The notes under the pieces are model-generated. The model had not been told where the DNA came from, searched no databases, and saw only the letters and a program-made list of their open reading frames with translations. 64,000 nt of DNA from Salipaludibacillus sp. CUR1 (GTDB lineage: Bacteria > Bacillota > Bacilli > Bacillales > Salisediminibacteriaceae), in assembly GCF_021028955.1 (NCBI RefSeq), contig NZ_JAIWPE010000020.1, positions 1-64,000 of the forward strand, given 5' to 3'. Below, in pieces: positions 51,701-59,561 of the stretch. Numbering within the stretch: position 1 is the first letter of the stretch; every line of letters starts with the position of its first letter. The position numbers and the translations under genes are program-made.

Positions 51701-54265
51701 ATCAAAGTCAATGAAAGTTGTATATCTAATATCAACACGTTTCTCTAAATCCTGATTAAACTCTATTCTGATTTCCCGTGTTGATTCATCATAGCTATAG
51801 ATATACTGCTCATCATTTGACCAGGCAGCTCCATCATACAGCACCTCAAATTCTTCCGGTGAAAATCCTTCCGGCAATGTATCCGTAAAGACAACATCCT
51901 TCATTACTTGTTCATCACGATTAATTATCACCGACCAGGTCGTTTCTTTAGCTTCGTAGTCAGTGGAACCGTGTGATTTAATGAAGATCCCCTGGCTGAT
52001 GGAACTGCTGCCTTCTGATGTATTATTGAATTCATCTAAAATCGTATTATCTACCGTGATATCCTCATCCACACGATCGATAGCTGTGGTCTGATACAAA
52101 ATTTTATAAGCACCATCAATCTGTTCTGTAAATTGGAATTCGAAACCATCATCAGTCACTGCAAAAGAATAATCGTCAGAGTCGACAGATTCCGTTCTCA
52201 CTTCTTCTCCAGTATCCTGATCAATTTCCACAGCCTTTACGTCAAAGCTGTTATCCACTAATTCCTGGTTATCCCCAAAACTATCAGTCAGCTTCGCGTC
52301 TTCCTGTGAAATCACTTTTTCATCATAGTTATATCTCACTTCCCAAGTGATTGTCTGGGAAACGTCATCGTAATTTACAGCTTCTTTCTCGAGAGGCTGG
52401 CCCCGTGTTACAGATACACTCGCTTCTGTACTGACAGGATCATATTCATCGCCAGTTAATGTCACGTTGTTTTTATATGTTTCTCCGGTCATATCGTTGA
52501 CTTCTGTTTCATAAACAACCCGGTAGGCAGAATCAATCGTTCCAAGCTCAAGCGGAAACACAGATCCAAACCCGTGATCTGTTAATTCAACAGCGCCATC
52601 AACGTTACCGTTGGCATTCATATCCAATTGGTAAACTTTCAAAGAGCCATCTATAAATGAATGGCCCCCTTCTGTTAAGACATCCTCTAATACTGCGTTG
52701 CCAATTGTCTGGAGGTTTTTATTAAAATCGACCGTCCATTCAATTGTTTCTGTATTGTAGCCGCGATTCCCGCTCCCTTGTTTTTCAATGGCAGACGCAT
52801 CCGGAATAAACTTAATTGGAAACTCTACATTTTCTTCCTCTGCAACAGGAAATGTAATGGTGTCTCCAGTAGCTGGCCCGTCATAGTTGTCATCCATATT
52901 GGATTCCAGACTTATGTTTCCGGAAATGTCAGATTCCATCTGAATATTTTCATTGAATGTGATAATAATGTCATTGCTATCTGTATAGAATGTCCCAAAA
53001 ACAGTGCCATCTCCTCTAACCAGGTCCTGTTGTTCTGAGTCTGGAACCTGAGGAATGTTGAACATTTCCGGGACCTCAATTGTGAAAGTTGATCCCTCAC
53101 CATAAGTATGATTATTAGGTAAAGCAAAATCGTAATCCAGTACGAACTTTGATTGACTGTAAGGACTTTCTATAACAATTTCCTCTCCGTCCTGGAGTTC
53201 GGTGCCATCCCGTGTCAACGTCACACCAGTAATTATATTTTCAGTAATTTCAGTACTCGCAGCAGAAAAATCATGTGCAGTTGCCAATGAATCGTCTTCA
53301 CCGGACGTCTTTTCCTGTTCGGACTGAGTCTTGTCACTATACTCGTCTTGGTCATTCAATTCATTTTTCGTGCCGTTTTTTTCATTATCTTCAGCTGCTT
53401 CCTCATTTTCTGTGCCGGTTTCTTCGTTCCCTTCAGCTGCTTCCTCATTTTCTGTGCCGGTTTCTTCGTTCCCTTCAGCTGCTTCCTCATTTTCCGTGCC
53501 AGTTTCTTCGTTCCCTTCAGCTGCTTCCTCATTTTCCGTGCCAGTTTCTTCATTTCCTTCAGTTGCTTCCTCATTTTCCGTGACGATTTCTTCGTTCCCT
53601 TCAGCTGCTTCCTCATTTTCCGTGACGGTTTCTTCGTTCCCTTCAGCTGCTTCCTCATTTTCCGTGCCAGTTTCTTCATTTCCTTCAGCTGAATCTTCAT
53701 TTATCTCATCTGATTCTTCTTTCTTCTCCTCATCTGTTGAACTTTCGTTATCAACCGATTCTTCAGATGGGTTATCGGTTGACTCCTCAGGGTCAGACCC
53801 ATCTTCCTCCTTTTCACTGGTTACTACAGCATCAAAATAGATAGTGCCTTCAACTTCCTCAAACTCTTGAATGAACTCATTAAAGATAACCTTTAATGTT
53901 CCATCAGGTGATATGTCATACGTCCCAACTCCCACGTCCTCTTTCTCTGCACCTTGCTCAATGGTCAAAGAACCTGACTTTCCCATTTCTATATGTATAT
54001 CATCAAGCAGGACCAGTGATTCTGAATAGTCTTCTTTTATCTTAACTTCTGCATCAGACCATGAAACTTCTACGTTTATTTTTTTTGAGTTATCCACTTT
54101 CTCCAAGTCAACTTGCTCACCTTCATTATCAGTAAACGTTATATCGGAAAAAACACTTGAATCATTGTCACTTGCTGAAGCTGCGTGCTGGATAAACAGA
54201 CTGCTTGACAGCGTTTGAAAAACCAAAGCCATGATTAGCAGCATGTTCAGTGTCTTTTTAACCAT
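45701..54265 (-). CDS. 2854-residue LPXTG-type Cna-B/SpaA adhesin
   Basis: Order: signal peptide (1-30); a short beta domain; an acidic Glu/Asn-rich repeat zone (about 150-320); SdrG/collagen-binding-like A region (about 335-480); five further collagen-binding-B-like units (each near 140 residues, e.g. NTETIEWTVDFNKNLQ, SQTITWEVRYN, KETTWSVIIN, NKEITWTIGVN); six SpaA-type units (LQVTKVDFDD..LEGATFELY and kin); eleven Cna-B units (KTWLDDDPEDRPETIVVNLL and kin); a Pro/Glu-rich wall segment; and the sorting signal LPQTA, a helix and RIRQRKA. SpaA and Cna-B folds form Lys-Asn isopeptide bonds that stiffen the stalk. Class D sortases favour LPxTA. A divergent sensor kinase gene lies upstream. Confidence 0.93.
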   Translation of the reverse strand: MVKKTLNMLLIMALVFQTLSSSLFIQHAASASDNDSSVFSDITFTDNEGEQVDLEKVDNSKKINVEVSWSDAEVKIKEDYSESLVLLDDIHIEMGKSGSLTIEQGAEKEDVGVGTYDISPDGTLKVIFNEFIQEFEEVEGTIYFDAVVTSEKEEDGSDPEESTDNPSEESVDNESSTDEEKKEESDEINEDSAEGNEETGTENEEAAEGNEETVTENEEAAEGNEEIVTENEEATEGNEETGTENEEAAEGNEETGTENEEAAEGNEETGTENEEAAEGNEETGTENEEAAEDNEKNGTKNELNDQDEYSDKTQSEQEKTSGEDDSLATAHDFSAASTEITENIITGVTLTRDGTELQDGEEIVIESPYSQSKFVLDYDFALPNNHTYGEGSTFTIEVPEMFNIPQVPDSEQQDLVRGDGTVFGTFYTDSNDIIITFNENIQMESDISGNISLESNMDDNYDGPATGDTITFPVAEEENVEFPIKFIPDASAIEKQGSGNRGYNTETIEWTVDFNKNLQTIGNAVLEDVLTEGGHSFIDGSLKVYQLDMNANGNVDGAVELTDHGFGSVFPLELGTIDSAYRVVYETEVNDMTGETYKNNVTLTGDEYDPVSTEASVSVTRGQPLEKEAVNYDDVSQTITWEVRYNYDEKVISQEDAKLTDSFGDNQELVDNSFDVKAVEIDQDTGEEVRTESVDSDDYSFAVTDDGFEFQFTEQIDGAYKILYQTTAIDRVDEDITVDNTILDEFNNTSEGSSSISQGIFIKSHGSTDYEAKETTWSVIINRDEQVMKDVVFTDTLPEGFSPEEFEVLYDGAAWSNDEQYIYSYDESTREIRIEFNQDLEKRVDIRYTTFIDFDEAGRGNDGYTNNAVLEWVPEGQSETVTREGEATFDPDDYTKNNGFKYGNYDIENKEITWTIGVNYNNETLNNAVVKDYILGNQNFDIDSVKVYEMNLTGSANGYEPGDDVTDAVIEAAEGPDEEPGFTVTLGDITTGYVIQYTTDLNGQIVKDEYNNEAIVSSSNNEDIGLSASVTPRYGGEFSTKTGQQNEGNGRIVNWGININFSQSTVTDFEIVDTPSVNQTILRDTVVIYGTTIDGNNIKKDPDAVLEEGEDYSLEFAGDESGQESFTVEFNNEVDRAYVLEYDTYILYEGDGKIANTVMFEGEGEEDISGSDGTSNAISFDNIRGSISGEVGSLQVTKVDFDDTGETLEGATFELYDDSGEVLLRTAVTDEDGIVEFNNLLYGDYLLKESEAPEGYVAGIDDTETVTVNQSSTEVEITNKEIKRHVQLTKVDGTDGETLEGVIFELWDAIDDSVIATFTTDENGFIYIEDLEPGDYYFVETQPAVDYQGNTDEHHFTIDEKQTEIDEVTVENELIQGSAFITKVDADNPSTGLEGAVFEVQAASGVVVRTVTSNEDGLVETGDLRPGYYQLVETGAPFGFEAAEDEPIAFEIERSQDEPIKIGEGTIDNGVQTTSIELTKIDDINGQPLAGAEFTLTYKDGKYEVDEQTAPTNEDGIVIFEGLKPGTYKIDEIESPEGYIKSDEAIEIEVTLDDVGYSRTVSTEFVNSPYADVQLQKEDADSGYKLEGAVFDVVEAENPDNSIDGFTGLVTDENGELTITGLPIGEYQLKETAAPNGYTIKGDGLTEAFEVQAGAGTETLTIETVENNIITGAVALTKIDGDSEELLEGVEFTLRATSLVNNGSYDETTHTTDENGQILVADLRPGQYVFKETEPLDGYQGHWGDIEFEIEFGSHEEVELDVLNYELVDFNVVKQWNDDGDEAGLRPETITVDLLQNGEKLDEANLTSDDNWGYTFEELEAVDSNGEKYDYTIAEQDVANYQLEGSITGNAEEGFEMTNVQIRDIDVAKTWQDDDNRLEDRPDNVTIHLLQNEDPLGETVTISEPWTYTFTDLPVYDANGALYDYTIIETDQDGNYTLKDITGDMDNGFEIINVRSGEKDIAVFKEWRDEEGTAVRPDSISIELFQKLYDEEEYPEDALSLQDISPDSEGDWTYVFEGLPAFNDQGKEYDYKVEEIPVAGYDTSISEVGDTFTITNVRSGLIEVEGGKIWLDNNWQERPDEITVELTREGDDGFLEEQVVTEDGDWTYSFTGLDEFDSDGIPYTYTVEEAAVPEGYEAEINGYDLINTRTGTTAVEVEKIWFDEDMSDRPDEITLKLFQNNVELEEVIVTDPGDGSNWVHVFEELPAFDDEGKAYLYTVEEEPVAGYEQQSIMETDEGFSMTNVRSGETSAEVTKEWMDDESEDRPDKIEVNLLQNGNVIETQEITAEDDWGYTFENLPKYDNQGVAYSYSIEEEPVSGYETLIDGFHITNLRVGTVDVNVTKTWLDDDPEDRPETIVVNLLQDGVVIETQEINADMDWAYSFTGLDGFNDQGEAYAYTVTEHGVPGYESEIDGFEIINTRTDKTSVTVTKSWLDGESGDRPEKITVDLLKNGAVFKTVNVTADNDWEYKFENLDAYDENGQSITYTVEEHEIEGYASYVNGYDITNVRSGEISAEVTKEWLDDESEDRPVMIEVVLLQNGEVFREAEVTAENGWIYTFENLPEYDDQGIAYSYTVEEKPVRGYESSVEGFNITNLRIGIVDVEGTKTWLDSESEDRPDMIEVTLLQNGEVIRETAVTAEDNWMYRFEGLPEYDEQGAAYIYKVVEDEVEGYESIYNGYDIINVRTGVMSVSGTKTWQGDNENDRPETIVVVLYQNGETFKTKQVTAADNWKYAFMDLPKFDEKGVKYDYTIGELEVDGYRSDADGFNLTNTLIPKEPEEEAEEELTDESEYGGSGDLSDEPADSEGKKSGTKGDGGVLPQTATSMFSLLLFGAMFILTGFALLIISRIRQRKA
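53388..53700 (-). repeat. 42-bp in-frame repeats in the adhesin
   Basis: About seven and a half copies of a 42-bp unit coding for EEAAEGNEETGTEN-like peptides. Copies differ at a few bases. The composition leaves both strands open in several frames; only the adhesin frame is taken as coding. Confidence 0.85.
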
Positions 54266-54589
54266 TGTAATCCTCTCTTTCTCTTTAATTATTTTTTAAT
54301 TCATTGAGTTACACACACTTAAAATGACTGATCCATTCAAGTATGAATCAGTTTAAACATTTAATATAATTTTTGAATTTCAAGTAACGCATACTCTATC
54401 TGCTGGTAAATGTGGTACAGTGAAAACGGGTGGAACAGCATTAAACAAGTTTAATTTAATGAGTTATTACTAGTTTCACGTAACATTCCTCCCTCCGAAA
54501 ATGACATTTATTAGACTGATATACAATTTTCAGTTTACTGAACGAAACTGTACAATTTCTATACAACACAACAAAAGCAGGAGCATTCT
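54266..54589. promoter_or_regulatory. Divergent promoter region, adhesin and hybrid kinase
   Basis: No gene. Contains an inverted repeat ACTGAT/ATCAGT (about 54325-54352), likely in the adhesin 5' leader, and two direct repeats TACAATTTTC and TACAATTTCT (54522 and 54551, spaced 29 bp) just upstream of the kinase gene, possible regulator sites. Confidence 0.4.
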
Positions 54590-57500
54590 ATGCAAAACAA
54601 GTCACCAAAAATCAACATCATACTTTTTACCTTGTTAACTGTTATTATTATTCTGAGTTTCAGAGTGAGCTGGCTTAATTACTTTCAACCAGAAACGTTC
54701 CACCCAGTGGAGAATGGATATATTGACCTTACTGATGCGGCTCTCTCCGAGGATAAGTATTATTTACTGGAGGGGGAATGGCATTTCTACCCTGAAAAAT
54801 GGATAGACCCGGCTGATATTCCTGAAGAAAGTGTTACAGTCAGTGTTCCATCTAACTGGCCGGATGAGCTTCTCAATTCCGATCAAAGTATGATTGGGAA
54901 AGGATCTTATCACCTGCAAATAGATTTACCTGAAGATATTAGCAATGAAGCAGGGATCCGGTTTTACGAGATCATAGCCGCTGCAGAAATATATGTAAAT
55001 GGTCTTTCAGTTTACACACGCAATGACTTGAATCATTCTTGGGGAGACAAAGGGATGCAACGGGGGCCGGTGGATATTTATTTTGAGCCACCTGAAGGCG
55101 AGACACTCGATATCGTCGTTCATGTATCCAACTTCAATCAGACAGCACAAGGCGGAATTAATCAGGATGTGGTTATCAGTTCAGGTGACCAAATCAGTTC
55201 CCTGTCATTTCTCTCTAAAGCACTTCAGTTTTCTGCAGGGGTCATTTTAATTCTCCATGCCCTTTATGCATTTATACTCTATTTCATGCAAAAAAAATTC
55301 GCCGCAACGTTTCTAGTTACATTCGGTTTTATGCTTCTTCTATTTGCATTCGGTATATTTATTGACGATGAGACACTTTACATGCCGCCTTTAACTATGT
55401 CAGAACATTCAAGGCTGCTGTTAACGATATTTGTGAGTACATTATTTGTAATGTTCAAAATTATATCTGATATATTTAACGTTTCGAAGCGTAAAAACAG
55501 ACACGTTTTTGTCCTTTATATCTCACTCATAGGTCTCATCATGTTTTTCCCTTATGAAAATTTAAGGGTTCTCGTCCGGTTCATTTTCGGAGTTTATCCT
55601 GTCGTTATCGGTTCCATGATTTATTTTACTGTTTGTTCGATTTTGAGAGGAAATACATATGGCTATTTCATCCTGGCATTCCTGTTGGCATATTCGTCTA
55701 ATGCTGTATGGGGGGCTTTAATAAAAATAAATGTCATTCATATTCCTTTCTATCCATTCGACTTTATTTTTTCCATGGTGGCTTTAATAGCACTCGTTTT
55801 AAAACGCCACTCTGACGTAACAAATGAAAACGAAAAACAGGCTGATCTTATTATCCAAAATGAGAAGAGTAAAGACACATTTCTGGCGAATACGGCGCAT
55901 GAGCTCAGAAATCCGCTTCATGGAATTATGGTCATCAATGACACGCTTTTGAATCATCTCAAAACCAAACCTAAAGATGAGATTGAGAAAGATTTGATTC
56001 TCAGCCATAAGATTGCCCTTCAAATGAAATTTATCCTTGATGACCTTCAGGATTACACTCTTCTAAAAGAACAGCGGCTTCGGATTAATCGGAAACCTGT
56101 CAATATTCAGGCTGTCGTCACGACAATCAGAGACATCCTGATGTTTCAGACAAAAAGGGATTCAGTCCAGTTCAAGACAGACTTCCCTGACGATCTGTCT
56201 GCTGCTTACGGGGATGAACAACGCCTGTTTCAGATCTTCTATAATTTACTGCACAATGCCGTTAAATTTACAGAGAAGGGCGAAATCCGCGTTTCTGCCG
56301 TTTCCAGTAAAAACTGTCTTCACATCACAATAGCTGATTCCGGCCTCGGCATTACCCAGAAAGACTTAAACAGAATTCTTAATCCTTACGAAAAAGGAAA
56401 CGACTCAACCCAGAGTGGAATTGGACTCGGGTTAAATATCAGCCGGGAGCTGACGTTATTACACGGCGGGGAATTTTCCATAGATTCCGCAGAGGATCAA
56501 GGTGTAACTGTAAACATCAAGCTTCCTTCTGCGAACAAAAAAAATATGAGTGATGAGACCGTTTTTTACGAAAATGGAGATGAAACGAAGTCTGCTGCAA
56601 CATATGACGGTGCAGCTCCTGATTCACCTAAAGTTTTAATTGTGGACGACGATCCATTTAACCTGGATATACTCGAAAAAGCACTGCAGCCTGAATTTAA
56701 CGTGGTTAAAGCATCTTCCGGCGAAGAGGGATTAGCCAAACTTTCCAAACAGACATTCTACCTTGTGATCAATGATGTGATGATGTCTGGAATGTCAGGT
56801 TATGAATTTACAAAAAACATCCGGAAGCACTATGATCTTGCAGAGTTACCCGTTTTACATTTAACAGCCAGACACCATACGGATGATATCATTACAGGAT
56901 TAAATTCAGGCGCAAACGATTATGTAAGTAAACCAATTGAGCGTGAGGAATTACTTGCAAGAGTTCATACCCTGGTCAACTTGAAACGTGCTGCAAATGA
57001 AAAAGTGGAAACAGAAGCTGCCTGGCTTCAGGCTCAGATTAAACCTCACTTTCTCTACAATACAATGAACGCTATTGCCTCCCTCAGCCAAACAGCTCCC
57101 GATCAAATGGTTGATTTGCTGTATGAGTTTGGCGCCTATTTAAAAAACAGTTTCCAGCTCCCGCTGGAGAGTGGGCTGATCTCTTTATCTGATGAGCTTA
57201 AAATTATTAAACCGTATCTCTACATTGAACAAACACGTTTTCCGAAGAAACTCGAAGTCATCTATGACACCCAGGATGCTGACACTATCTTCATACCAAG
57301 ATTGGCGATTCAAACGCTGGTTGAGAATGCTGTCAACCACGGCGCTCTTAAAAGCAACAAAAAGGGAATTGTGCGTTTAGAGTCCCGAAATAACAAACAT
57401 GAAGCAACGATTACCATATCAGACAATGGGCCTGGGAATGTGCAGGAATTAACGAAATTTATTCAGCAACAGCATACTAGCGGCGTTGGTCTGATTAATT

Positions 57501-57604
57501 CTCATGAGAGGATCAAATTTATAAATTGTAAAGGGCTGACTATCGAAAAGAACAGCTTAGGCGGCATCAGTATCATTATCTCTATTCCTCACAAGGCAAC
57601 GTAA
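54590..57604 (+). CDS. Hybrid sensor kinase with two kinase modules
   Basis: 1004 residues. An extracellular 7TMR-DISM-like jelly-roll sensor (about 35-205), seven membrane helices (about 210-405), a HisKA/HATPase unit (NTAHELRNPLHG, His near 435; ATPase to about 645), a receiver (Asp near 729 in VINDVMMSG), then a LytS-type kinase unit (IKPHFLYNTMNAI, His near 819) with its own ATPase domain (LVENAVNHGAL). So phosphate may pass from kinase 1 to the receiver while kinase 2 acts on another regulator. The 7TMR-DISM sensor often binds carbohydrates. ATG after GGAG. The response regulator encoded next, convergent, is a likely partner. Confidence 0.9.
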   Translation: MQNKSPKINIILFTLLTVIIILSFRVSWLNYFQPETFHPVENGYIDLTDAALSEDKYYLLEGEWHFYPEKWIDPADIPEESVTVSVPSNWPDELLNSDQSMIGKGSYHLQIDLPEDISNEAGIRFYEIIAAAEIYVNGLSVYTRNDLNHSWGDKGMQRGPVDIYFEPPEGETLDIVVHVSNFNQTAQGGINQDVVISSGDQISSLSFLSKALQFSAGVILILHALYAFILYFMQKKFAATFLVTFGFMLLLFAFGIFIDDETLYMPPLTMSEHSRLLLTIFVSTLFVMFKIISDIFNVSKRKNRHVFVLYISLIGLIMFFPYENLRVLVRFIFGVYPVVIGSMIYFTVCSILRGNTYGYFILAFLLAYSSNAVWGALIKINVIHIPFYPFDFIFSMVALIALVLKRHSDVTNENEKQADLIIQNEKSKDTFLANTAHELRNPLHGIMVINDTLLNHLKTKPKDEIEKDLILSHKIALQMKFILDDLQDYTLLKEQRLRINRKPVNIQAVVTTIRDILMFQTKRDSVQFKTDFPDDLSAAYGDEQRLFQIFYNLLHNAVKFTEKGEIRVSAVSSKNCLHITIADSGLGITQKDLNRILNPYEKGNDSTQSGIGLGLNISRELTLLHGGEFSIDSAEDQGVTVNIKLPSANKKNMSDETVFYENGDETKSAATYDGAAPDSPKVLIVDDDPFNLDILEKALQPEFNVVKASSGEEGLAKLSKQTFYLVINDVMMSGMSGYEFTKNIRKHYDLAELPVLHLTARHHTDDIITGLNSGANDYVSKPIEREELLARVHTLVNLKRAANEKVETEAAWLQAQIKPHFLYNTMNAIASLSQTAPDQMVDLLYEFGAYLKNSFQLPLESGLISLSDELKIIKPYLYIEQTRFPKKLEVIYDTQDADTIFIPRLAIQTLVENAVNHGALKSNKKGIVRLESRNNKHEATITISDNGPGNVQELTKFIQQQHTSGVGLINSHERIKFINCKGLTIEKNSLGGISIIISIPHKAT

Positions 57605-57678
57605 GCACTGATTTTTTAAAAAACGTGGCTTATCTCGAACTCAGGGCGGACTGGCCCTTTTAACTGCTTTCTTAAAGA

Positions 57679-57715
57679 TAAAAAGTAGCTATCCATTACT
57701 GATAGCTACTTTTTC
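57679..57715. terminator. Bidirectional terminator
   Basis: AAAAAGTAGCTATC/GATAGCTACTTTTT, a 14-bp stem between convergent kinase and regulator genes. Confidence 0.85.
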
Positions 57716-58836
57716 TTTGAAGCCAGCCACTGTATGTACCATTCTTCTATTGAACGATCTGGCCTGACATCAAGCTCCTTTTGTAAAATGTTAACTAAAG
57801 TGCGATATTGCTGTTTGACCAGCTCAGCCCTGTTTTGAAGAGCATTAATTTTCATTATACGAAAATGGATTTCTTCATCAGTTTCATCTTCCTGTAAGAT
57901 CTTCTGACACCAGTACAGCGCTTTAGTATATGTTTTAAGATTTTCATAATAAACCGCAAGAGCCAATGCTTTTTCACGCCACAGTGTCTTCTGGTTTAAC
58001 CGTTCATCTCCAGGCCAGAGATAAACGCTGTGCTGGAGATAATTGCCGGAATATTCCTCGAGTAGTCTCTCCACTGTTTTCCTGTTCTCAAAATCATCCA
58101 AGTCATCTATGACTTTTAATGTTTTTTTCCAGTCAAACACATCAATCCGTAAATTGCTGACATCTAAGCGGTAGCCATCATCTTTACTTATGAGCTGTAT
58201 ATAAGGAGCGTAAGGTTTAATTTCCTTCCTGATATGATAGACTGTGGTATACAGCTGCGAAAAAGATTTTTCGATATTTTGTGTACTCCAGATGACCTCA
58301 ACGATCTCTGATTTCTGTACGTTTTTATTATGATGATGTAAAAGATACAGAAACAATTCGCGCGCTTTCGCTGTTCTCCATGTTAACTCTTTTCCCTCGT
58401 TAACACTTTCACCTAAAGTTATGCCGTTTTTAATGCTGAGACATAATTCACTTAAGCTGGCAGGAGTTTCAGTAGTATTTTTTCGTTTATTGAGGCGCTC
58501 AATTGTATGACATAACCGTTCATAGCGAATGGGTTTGACCAAATAATCCACTGCGTCAATCTCAAAGGCTTTAACGGCAAAATCACGATGAGCTGTTACA
58601 AAAACAACATCAATATTCCTGTTTGCCTCTAAAAAATGTTCTGCTAATTCAAATCCGTTTAGCCCCGGCATCTCAATGTCTAAAAACAGGACATCGACAA
58701 GGTGTAATTCAATGGCCTTTAATGCTTGCTCAGAGTCTGAGAATCTGTAAATATTAGTCATTTTCCCGGTTCTCACAAGTAAGTTTTCAAGGTAATCCAA
58801 GGCCAGAATTTCGTCATCTACAATTAGTACATTCAT
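57706..58836 (-). CDS. SARP-like response regulator (REC, winged helix, BTAD)
   Basis: 376 residues. Receiver at 1-120 with Asp near 54 (VLFLDIEMPGLNG) and Lys (DYLVKPI). Residues about 145-225 are an OmpR/SARP winged helix (WRTAKARELFLYLLHHHNKNVQKSEIV in register). Residues about 235-376 are the helical BTAD domain typical of SARP activators (YSGNYLQHSVYLWPGDE, EEIHFRIMKINALQNR). The family activates transcription near its own locus, often of secreted or surface products. Convergent with the hybrid kinase; together they may control the adhesin. ATG after GGAGGGA. Confidence 0.88.
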   Translation of the reverse strand: MNVLIVDDEILALDYLENLLVRTGKMTNIYRFSDSEQALKAIELHLVDVLFLDIEMPGLNGFELAEHFLEANRNIDVVFVTAHRDFAVKAFEIDAVDYLVKPIRYERLCHTIERLNKRKNTTETPASLSELCLSIKNGITLGESVNEGKELTWRTAKARELFLYLLHHHNKNVQKSEIVEVIWSTQNIEKSFSQLYTTVYHIRKEIKPYAPYIQLISKDDGYRLDVSNLRIDVFDWKKTLKVIDDLDDFENRKTVERLLEEYSGNYLQHSVYLWPGDERLNQKTLWREKALALAVYYENLKTYTKALYWCQKILQEDETDEEIHFRIMKINALQNRAELVKQQYRTLVNILQKELDVRPDRSIEEWYIQWLASKKK

Positions 58837-59148
58837 AGATCCTACTCCCTCCTTAACAGAAACACTGCCGTGAAAACTATTTCACATAAAATGGGCTGAC
58901 ATCTTATTAAACTGGTAATCAATCCATATTCTATTTTTATTAAATGGCAAGATTCACTCATGAATAACGATGTTTTCAGCGTTACCATGTCGAAAACTGC
59001 ATACAATAAAAGTCAAAACTAAAGCACCGTAATGAAAGCCATTTAACTCTTATAAAATGTCTTATGCGACCATATTATCATACACAATAATTCCTTAAAA
59101 TATTAAAACTGGTTAGGATAGACTATTATATTTTAAGCTCCTGTTTCT
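58837..59148. other. Intergenic, no gene
   Basis: AT-rich; nothing recognised. Confidence 0.45.
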
Positions 59149-59283
59149 CTTGAACCTGATTTAAGAGCCGGGGGTATGACTTTCGCAGCTACTTTTTCCT
59201 AAATAGCGAGACCGGCTGATCGCTGCTTCTCCTGCCGCAGCTGAACGTTTCATTTTCTGAATTCAATCAGCAGAGCTTCATGA
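59149..59283 (-). pseudogene. Chimeric debris of an lnrJK-like kinase/regulator pair
   Basis: Bases 59149-59215 align with 30418-30500 of the response regulator gene, and 59217-59283 align with about 31460-31525 of the kinase gene, in the same orientation and order. Mismatches are few in the kinase part. This is what a duplicated kinase/regulator pair would leave after a deletion of about 1 kb. Too short to be functional. Confidence 0.7.
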
Positions 59284-59312
59284 ATGATGAAGTACAGATT
59301 GAATATAGTAAG

Positions 59313-59367
59313 TCCATCAAATATCCCCGCCACTGCAGCAAATAACGCCTAGAGTGCATCAAATAAT
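59313..59367 (-). repeat. Three-unit 21-bp array upstream of the Nramp gene
   Basis: CCATCAAAT, TGCAGCAAAT and TGCATCAAAT with equivalent bases at 59315, 59336 and 59357, spacing exactly 21. Same family and orientation as 25500-25580. Confidence 0.65.
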
Positions 59368-59561
59368 TCTGGAGGTTGTCCACTCCCATAATTACTGGCA
59401 GCGGCAACAGTTCCATCAGCCTCCCCTCTCCATACTTCAAGGGACACCCACTCCCTTGCCTGCTTATTTCCCTGGTTTAATCGGTTTGTCTCAGGGAATC
59501 GTTCACTATAAAAGAAAGAAAGCAGGCAAACTAATTTTTTTAGAAGATATGAGGTGATGAT

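Noticed and set aside
53275-53840. Plus-strand frames opposite the adhesin
   Set aside because: They are mirror frames of the 42-bp repeat; the adhesin frame has domain matches, signal peptide and sorting signal.
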